Assembly (NCBI GenBank): GCA_022828595.1
Contig: JAKGHH010000007.1
Span: 64,158,727-64,222,726 of the forward strand
Reading direction: 5' to 3'
Length of the DNA: 64,000 nt
Source: Nelumbo lutea
Taxonomy: Eukaryota; Streptophyta; Magnoliopsida; Proteales; Nelumbonaceae
Every line of letters starts with the position of its first letter. The first letter of the stretch is position 1. Shown piece by piece: positions 58,911 through 64,000 of the stretch. The position numbers and the translations under genes are program-made. Under the pieces are notes generated by a model that was given only the letters and a program-made list of their open reading frames with translations, made no database searches and had not been told where the DNA came from.

Positions 58911-60859
58911 TGAAGGGTTGAGAGATCCATCATATGGACGCCCAAATCTTGCGGAATAAGGTGGGCGAATTTCAAAAATTTTTTCTCCCCTCAATTGGGA
59001 ATCACATTCCCTAATTTAGAAAAACATATTTTTTAAAGATCAATCTTGAACCATAAACTGAACCAGATCTGAACAAAAGCAGTAGGAGAGGATTATACAT
59101 GATACAGAAAAATAATATCTCCCAACGAAGGTGTTCATGCCCAAGGAAAGATCCAAATACTGCTCCCACTGAAGATGGCACAGTGTAGGATGGAGCAAAA
59201 TTAGCAGTGTTCTCTCCAAGAACCTAATCCTTCGCAAGAAGTAGTAGGATGGCATGTGAGCACAACTTCCTATCAGTCCCTTCACAAGGAACTGATGTCA
59301 AGATCGAATCTTGATTTCTCCCACTAAACTGGAGGTCAAACTGGCAGGTGAGGCAATGGCAGGAAGGAGGCAGCAAGAATGAATTTTGAAGGGTTGCTTA
59401 ATTCTTCCTTCTGTGATTTCAGCTCTGAAGAGGATATGAATATGTGTCTTCTAAAGGCTATCGCCCCCTCCTGCTTTTGTAACCTTAAAGGGATCAGCTC
59501 CTAATCCCATTAGGAGTTGCTGATCCAAATCATATTTGGATCAAACATCCCTTTAGGTGATAAGGGTAAACTCTTATCTTGTCTGCAGATTAGATAAGCA
59601 TTCTCCTAATCTCATTAGAAGGTTTCCATATCTGAATCACATTCAGATCTGGACTCTCTGAATGGATAGGGTTAAGACCTTATCCTATCTGCTAATCCAA
59701 TCCCAGAATTTGCCCCTTATTTTACTGATTAAATTATCCCAGTTCGAAATGGGCTTTAGGCCCATTAAGGTTATGTGCTCACTTAACCTTCTTAACTACT
59801 GCCCAGTTGGGCTTCCTTGTATGGCGTGGGACCCAAACATTGATCTACACATCAGCCACATGGGTTCAGCCCAGCCATTGTTATAAGGCCTGGCCGAATA
59901 CACTGTTATGGACAGTGCGCCCCCAGAAACCTATCAAATGGGCTTTATGGGCCCAACACTTACCCTAAGTGGTCCCTAGGCCAAGCCAACTTGTAACACC
60001 TAGGGACTGTGGGCAGATGCAAGATTAGCCCATCAGACAATACCCTCAATGGTCTTACACTTAACCTCTCAGCCCATAATGATCAAACACTGCCTGACAA
60101 GAGAGGACCTCTCCCTCGGCTGCAAGGAACAATGTTGCACTCTCCACTTATATGGATCCTGGGAATTAAAACCTTTTGCAAACATTTTGGAAACCATAAT
60201 ATGTTTGTACTTTTATATCTCATATAAAATATATTTCGCAAAACAAATCTCAACGATTGAAATCAGCTGCCGGCGGTCTTGGTTTCCATCAGAGATAGTG
60301 CATCCCCGATCATTACCTTTGTCCAACAAAGGGGCTGATCCTGTCACTACGTTCACCCACTCAGATGAATTCTCGAACTATCCCAACGTACCTAGGTTTT
60401 GACCCCCGCTAAGGATCTCACTGATTGGTATATTAAAGACAACCAAATCCGACACCTAGTGCAGTATCATAATCGAGTCTAGGGGTCGGGTGTAACTTTT
60501 CAGTTTTGCCCATTAATCTCCAAGGTCCAGGGAAATCTTAGAAATCTGGTCTGGTTCAAGGATTCAATTTATCCTACACTGTATGTGCCTAGGGTCTCAC
60601 CCTGGTGGCTGAGACAAGCCACCCCAACCGACTTGGTGGCACATCAGTGTCAGCCTTATCAAGATAGGTCTCCCCAGGCCGACCCACTGGCTCTGAACAT
60701 TCTAAACTAACATGAGTCTCAATAAGTGTCCAGTTTAAGCGTAATACCCAGAAACATACCAATGAACATGAATAAAAAAATGTACTTTATTCATTTACAA
60801 TAAACTCATAATGTACATCATTCTAATTGAAGCTAAGGGCATACAAAAAATGTCTAACA
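58911..60859 (-). repeat. 3' LTR of minus-strand Copia copy
   Basis: 1949 bp. On the minus strand it starts TGTTAGACA at 60859 beside a polypurine tract and ends AACCCTTCA at 58911. The flank is TGAGG (58906-58910). The companion 5' LTR is not in the window. Confidence 0.92.
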
Positions 60860-62582
60860 GCTCCCACTTGCACTTAGGTTCAATCTGGTACAAGTCGGAG
60901 TCCCATGCCTTCCACGTGTTTCTCAAACACTTTCTGTGATAGTGGCTTCATCAATGGGTCTACTACATTTTCGCTGACGCTACCTTCTGAATCAGAACGT
61001 CCCCTCTACCAACAATCTCCCGCAGTACGTGGTACTTCCTCTCGATGTGCTTTGACTTTGAGTGGGCTCGTGGCTCCTTAGCCTAAGCAATTGCTCCATT
61101 GTTGTCACACAACAACGGGATGGGTGATGTGCTGGATGGAACTACTCCCAACTCGTGAACGAACTTCTTCATCCACACAGCCTCTTTGGCAGCCTCGCTT
61201 GCGGTAATGTATTCAGCTTCAGTCGTGGAGTCTGCAGTGGACCCCTGTTTGTTGCTTTTCCAACAAACAACTTACGATCCTATCGTTAAACCATATCCAG
61301 ATGTAAGCTTTCTATCGTCTGGATCCGACTAGAAATCGGCATCAGTATACCCCTGGATCTGTAGTGAGCTACCATCGAATACCAGACAAAACTCTTCTAT
61401 CCTTCAAAGGTACTTAAGTATGTTTTTCACAGTAGTCCAGTGCTCCTGGCCTGGGTTGGTTTGGAATCTGCTTACCACACTCACTGCCTGAGAAATGTTA
61501 TGAGTGCACAGCATGGCATTCATGCCCTCAATCTCCTCAGAGCTCTTGGGAGACATCTTCTTGGAGAGAGTGACTCCGTGCCTGAAAGGAACATTTCCTT
61601 TCTTGGAGTTCTCCATGCTGTATCTTTTGACTATTTTGTCAATGTAAGCAAATTGGGATAATCTGATTATCCACTTCGATCTATCTCTATAGAGTTGAAG
61701 ACCCATTATATTGGAGGCTTCTCCTAGATCCTTCATGGAGAATTGCTGTGAAAGCCATACTTTCACCATAATTAACATTCCTACATCATTCCCAATGAGT
61801 AGAAGGTCGTGTACATACAGAACCAAGAAAGTAACATTATCTTCTTCACTGGTCTTCCTGTAAACACAGGGCTCATCCGGATTCTGCTTGAAGTCAAACG
61901 ATTGACAGCAGAGTCAAAACGGATGTTCCAACTCTTAGAAGCTTGCTTGAGTCCATAAATGGATCTATTAAGTTTACATACCATGTGTTCCTGACCTGCA
62001 GCAATGAAGCCTTGCCGCTGCTGCATATAGATATCTTCAGTAAGATCTCCATTCAAGAATGCAATTTTGACATCCATTTATGGACCCAAGATGAGCTTTG
62101 AAGGTCTCAACCCTTTCATCGGGGCCCTTTTTCCTCTTGTAAATCCACTTGCAACCAATTGCTTTTACCTCGGAGGGTGGATCTAATAGAGTCTACACTC
62201 CATTGGTCTCCATTGAGTCCATCTCAACTCTCATAGCCTCCACCCACTTCTGGAAATCTATGTCCAACATAGCTTCCGTGTAAGTCACGGGATCCTCTTC
62301 ACTAGTCAAGGTTTCCACCAAGTAACTATCCTGGTCATAAACATAATGGACTGGTGGCCTGGATACCCGAGTGGATCTTCTAGGTTGGTCTACTTGGAAC
62401 TTGTGCGACATCTCCCATTGCTCCTGAGCTCTCCTCATCAAGAACTACTTTCTGACGATGGGTGTCCAGGATGTAATCGGTTTCCAAGAATTGTGCATTC
62501 CGGCTGTAGAACACCTTCTGCTTACATGGGTCATAGAATAGGTAACCCACAGAGCCTTTTGGGTAGCGTATAAATAGGCAAC
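60860..62582 (-). pseudogene. Copia pol fragment (RT and RNase H), catalytic Asp changed
   Basis: On the minus strand, beyond the cut at 62582, it reads the integrase C-terminal region, then RT (AMLDIDFQKWVEAMRVEMDS, 62193-62441; MDVKIAFLNGDLTEDIYMQQ and KLNRSIYGLKQASKSW, 61781-62077). The RT catalytic box is YVHD (61806-61817) instead of YVDD. RNase H follows (60860-61400) with several stops. Gag, protease and most of integrase are absent because an LTR starts at 62583. Confidence 0.85.
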
Positions 62583-64000
62583 TGTTGGACAGTTTTGTAT
62601 GCCCTTAGCTTCAATCAGAATGATGTTTTTTATGAGTTTATTGTAAATGAATAAAAGTACATATTTGATTCATTTCCCTTGGTACATTTCTATGTAATAC
62701 CCTTAAATTGGACACTTAATGAGACTCGTGTTAGTTTAGAATGTTCACAGCCAGTGGGTCGGTCTGGGGAGACCTATCTTGATAAGGCTGACACTGTTGG
62801 GGCACCATGTCGGTTGGGGTGGCCTGTCTCAGCTGCTAGGGTGAGACTCTAGGCACATACAGTGTAGGATTAATTGAATCCTTGAACTGGACCAAATTTC
62901 CAACATTGCCTTGTCCTTGGAGATTAATGGGCAAAACTGGAAAGTTACACCCAACCCCTAGACTCGATTATGATACTGCACTAGGTGTCGGATTGGGCTG
63001 TCTTTGATGTACCAATCAGTGAGATCCTTAGCAGGAGTCAAAACCTGGGAATGTTGGGACAGTCTAAGAATTCAACTCAGAGGGTGAACATAGTGATAGT
63101 AACAGCCCCTTTGTCGTACAAAGGTAATTGTCGGGATGCACTCACACTAATGGAAACCAAGACTGCTGGCAGCCAATTTCAATCGTTGAGATTTGTTTTG
63201 CAAAGTATATTTTATATGAGATATAAAAGTATATATATTATGGTTTCTAAAATGTTTGCAAAAGGGTTTTAATTCCCGAGATCCATATAAGTAGATAATG
63301 CAACACTGTTCCTTGCAGCCGAGGGAGAGGTCCTCTCTTGTCGGGCAGTGTATGATCATCTACCCAGAGTCCCTGGTGTTACAATGTGGCTTGGCCCAGG
63401 GACCACTTAGGGTAAATGTTGGGCCCATAGAGCCCATTTGATGGGTTTCATGGGGTGCACTGTCCATAGCAATGTATTCGGCCAGGCCTTGTAACAAAGG
63501 TTGGGCCGAACCCATGTGGCTGATGTGTAAATCAATGTTTAAGCCCCACGCCATACAAGGAGGCCCAACTAGGCAGTAGTTTGAAAGGCTAAGTGAGCAC
63601 AATAGTTTATTGAGCCTAAAGCCCATTTCGAATTGGACTAATTTACTAAGTTAAATATGTGCGAATTCTAAGATGGATCAGCAGATAGGATAGGGTCTTA
63701 ACCCTATCCACTCAGAGAGTCCAGATCTGAATATGATTCAGATCTAGAAACCCCCTAATGAGATTAGGACAAGGCTGATCTAATCTACAGATAAGATGAG
63801 GGTTTATCCTTATCACCTAAAGAGAGGTCTCAGCAGCTCCTAATTGGATTAGGAGTTGATTTTTAGGGTTACAAAAGAAGGAGGGGGTGGCAGCCTTTAG
63901 AAAAATCACATAATCAAATGCTTTTCAGAGCTGAAATCAGAGAAGAAAGATTTCTGCAATCCCTGCAAAGATCTTTCTTGCCGCCTCCTTCCTGTAGCCG
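62583..64000 (+). repeat. Copia LTR, runs off the window
   Basis: It starts TGTTGGACAG at 62583 and follows the family LTR to the window end, about 1.42 of 1.94 kb. It is inserted into the minus-strand Copia pol; the expected target copy to its left is GCAAC (62578-62582). Whether internal sequence follows cannot be seen. Confidence 0.9.

Noticed and set aside
1..64000. tRNA, rRNA or other structured RNA genes
   Set aside because: I found no cloverleaf with A and B boxes and no rRNA-like stretch. The tRNA-like words are only primer-binding sites of retrotransposons.

Overview
The window looks like a piece of a flowering-plant nuclear genome. It holds one host gene with three exons and GT-AG introns, class I (Copia) and Gypsy LTR retrotransposons with plant-type primer-binding sites, Tourist-like MITEs, and long AT-rich noncoding stretches. 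I see no prokaryotic or organellar gene order and cannot name the species.

Layout. 1-10.2 kb is a pile of LTR-retrotransposon pieces: a Copia LTR and leader, then a Gypsy (Athila-like) gag-protease element with a tRNA-Asp-type primer-binding site, an inverted LTR fragment, a second gag start cut by another LTR, and an array of diverged repeats. 10.2-21.3 kb is one Tat-type Gypsy element on the minus strand (gag, protease, RT, integrase). Its 3' LTR is split by a solo Copia LTR, its RT/RNase H is internally deleted, and it carries an antisense accessory gene (13.5-15.4 kb). 21.3-24.6 kb is a minus-strand gag-only relative of the first Gypsy element. 24.6-25.0 kb is a decayed RING E3 ligase fragment. 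25.9-36.3 kb is the only intact host gene: a pectinesterase with an inhibitor-like pro-region, 498 residues, whose first intron is about 8.2 kb and contains a solo Copia LTR. 37.3-51.4 kb is a Copia LTR, then another Gypsy gag-protease element into which an 8.4-kb Copia element inserted (5-bp target duplication GAAAG on both sides). 51.4-64.0 kb is further Copia and Gypsy debris, including an apparent inversion of about 4.8 kb and a reverse transcriptase with a changed catalytic aspartate. The window ends inside a Copia LTR.

Two repeat families dominate. One is a Copia family with LTRs of about 1.9 kb (TGTTAGACAG...CCCTTCA), present as at least nine LTRs or fragments. The other is a non-autonomous Gypsy family with LTRs of about 1.5 kb (TGATGAGA...TAGCTATCA) that encodes only gag, with or without protease. 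The pectinesterase would be secreted to the cell wall to de-methylesterify pectin; nothing else here works with it in a pathway. The most interesting points are the gag-only Gypsy family, the antisense gene of the Tat element, a core-promoter block shared by the LTRs of the two unrelated superfamilies, the inversion, and the unusual pro-region of the pectinesterase.
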